Source: Betaproteobacteria bacterium TMED22
GTDB lineage: Bacteria > Pseudomonadota > Gammaproteobacteria > Burkholderiales > Eutrophovitaceae
DNA: 64,000 nt
Direction: 5' to 3'
Assembly (NCBI GenBank): GCA_002167745.1
Contig: NHCB01000013.1
Span: 129,526 to 193,525 of the forward strand
The notes below the pieces were generated by a model. It made no database searches. It saw nothing but the letters and a program-made list of their open reading frames with translations, and was not told the origin of the DNA. Positions 63,725 to 64,000 of the stretch are shown piece by piece (the stretch's first letter is position 1; each line of letters opens with the position of its first letter). Position numbers and translations under genes: made by a program.

Positions 63725-63946
63725 ATGAAGCACAAAAAAAATCCCGTAATAGCGGAGGTAGTGCTTGCCCAAGCTCGCTATTGCCACACTCAAATGAGTG
63801 GCCTAAGTACAGCATCTATCCATGAAAATGAGCGCTCTGGCACCTCATGGACCTTGGAGTGGATGCTTGTTCCGACATTGCTCATTGCAAGCGCCGATAC
63901 TGTCGTCAATACGGAGGAGTTGATCGAAACTCTTACTTTCACTTAA
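63725..63946 (+). CDS. Possible small protein of unknown function
   Basis: A 73-codon ORF (MKHKKNPVIAEVVLAQARYC...) directly after the terminator. It has no ribosome binding site, no signal peptide and no family I recognise; a hydrophobic patch 'WMLVPTLLIASADTVV' occurs in the middle. The reverse strand also has an open frame here, so chance cannot be excluded. Kept at low confidence because it fills an otherwise empty end of the window. Confidence 0.3.
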   Translation: MKHKKNPVIAEVVLAQARYCHTQMSGLSTASIHENERSGTSWTLEWMLVPTLLIASADTVVNTEELIETLTFT

Positions 63947-64000
63947 AGACGTATTAAGTCTAGCTGCCTCTGCAGTATAAATGCAGCGAAGAAAGAGTCT

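Noticed and set aside
63516-63815. 99-codon minus-strand ORF across the peptide gene and terminator
   Set aside because: It reads antisense through the micropeptide, its ribosome site region and a strong terminator, and has no recognisable family or start signal.
1-64000. CRISPR arrays, insertion sequences, prophage, tRNA or rRNA genes
   Set aside because: No spaced direct-repeat array, transposase, integrase, phage structural gene or cloverleaf-forming tRNA sequence was recognised on either strand.

Overview
This window looks like a chromosomal segment of a free-living, probably marine, gammaproteobacterium. The evidence is gene order and families: a ndk-rlmN-ispG-hisS-yfgM-bamB run, accA-tilS, trmJ-cysE-iscR, a complete System I cytochrome c maturation cluster, and outer-membrane genes (tolC-type, bamB, mltB). 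By eye the base composition is a little AT-rich. I see no rRNA, tRNA, CRISPR array, insertion sequence or prophage. The genus cannot be fixed from the sequence alone.

Layout. 1-14.7 kb (all minus strand): partial bamB, yfgM, hisS, ispG, rlmN, ndk, tilS, accA, gamma-glutamyltransferase, a TolC-family protein, folD and a molybdopterin oxidoreductase. 14.9-25.2 kb (plus strand): a VOC protein, a PaaG-like enoyl-CoA hydratase/isomerase, a MacAB-type tripartite efflux set, a 3-hydroxyacyl-CoA dehydrogenase, a secreted alpha/beta-hydrolase-domain protein and an SGNH esterase. 25.2-26.4 kb: ispF and ispD. 26.5-29.9 kb: mfd. 29.9-38.3 kb (minus): one iron-sulfur cluster assembly operon mixing Isc and Suf parts (iscR-iscS-sufA-sufB-sufC-sufD-sufS-sufU-nfu-Rieske), headed by a clear type 1 IscR operator lying on a sigma70-like promoter. 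38.3-39.8 kb: cysE and trmJ; then suhB and mutS on plus. 43.4-53 kb (minus): selO, mltB and ccmIHGFEDCBA, including a 41-codon ccmD missing from the ORF track. 53.1-63 kb: an accessory mixture of a DsbA-like isomerase, a divergent SDR, a MORN-repeat protein, a rhodanese, c-type cytochromes, a DCC protein, an HTH protein, a PhyH-type dioxygenase, a DUF429 protein, envelope proteins, an FMN-binding oxidase-like protein and a hotdog thioesterase.

The standout is at 63.35-63.70 kb. A strong sigma70-like promoter is followed by two tandem RNA aptamers that match the glnA (glutamine-I) riboswitch architecture. P1 is identical in the two copies, P2 and P3 differ but still pair in each, and the conserved CGGAAGUA and GAAGGAACG segments are intact. 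They lead into a good ribosome binding site, a 35-codon arginine-rich ORF and a rho-independent terminator. Glutamine riboswitches are best known from cyanobacteria and marine metagenomes, where some precede small basic glutamine synthetase inactivating factors or unnamed downstream peptides. A self-contained tandem-aptamer plus micropeptide unit in a gammaproteobacterial setting is the best candidate here for an undescribed nitrogen-control system. A second oddity lies just upstream: a five-copy heptanucleotide repeat that duplicates the Shine-Dalgarno-like sequence and start codon of the hotdog thioesterase gene.
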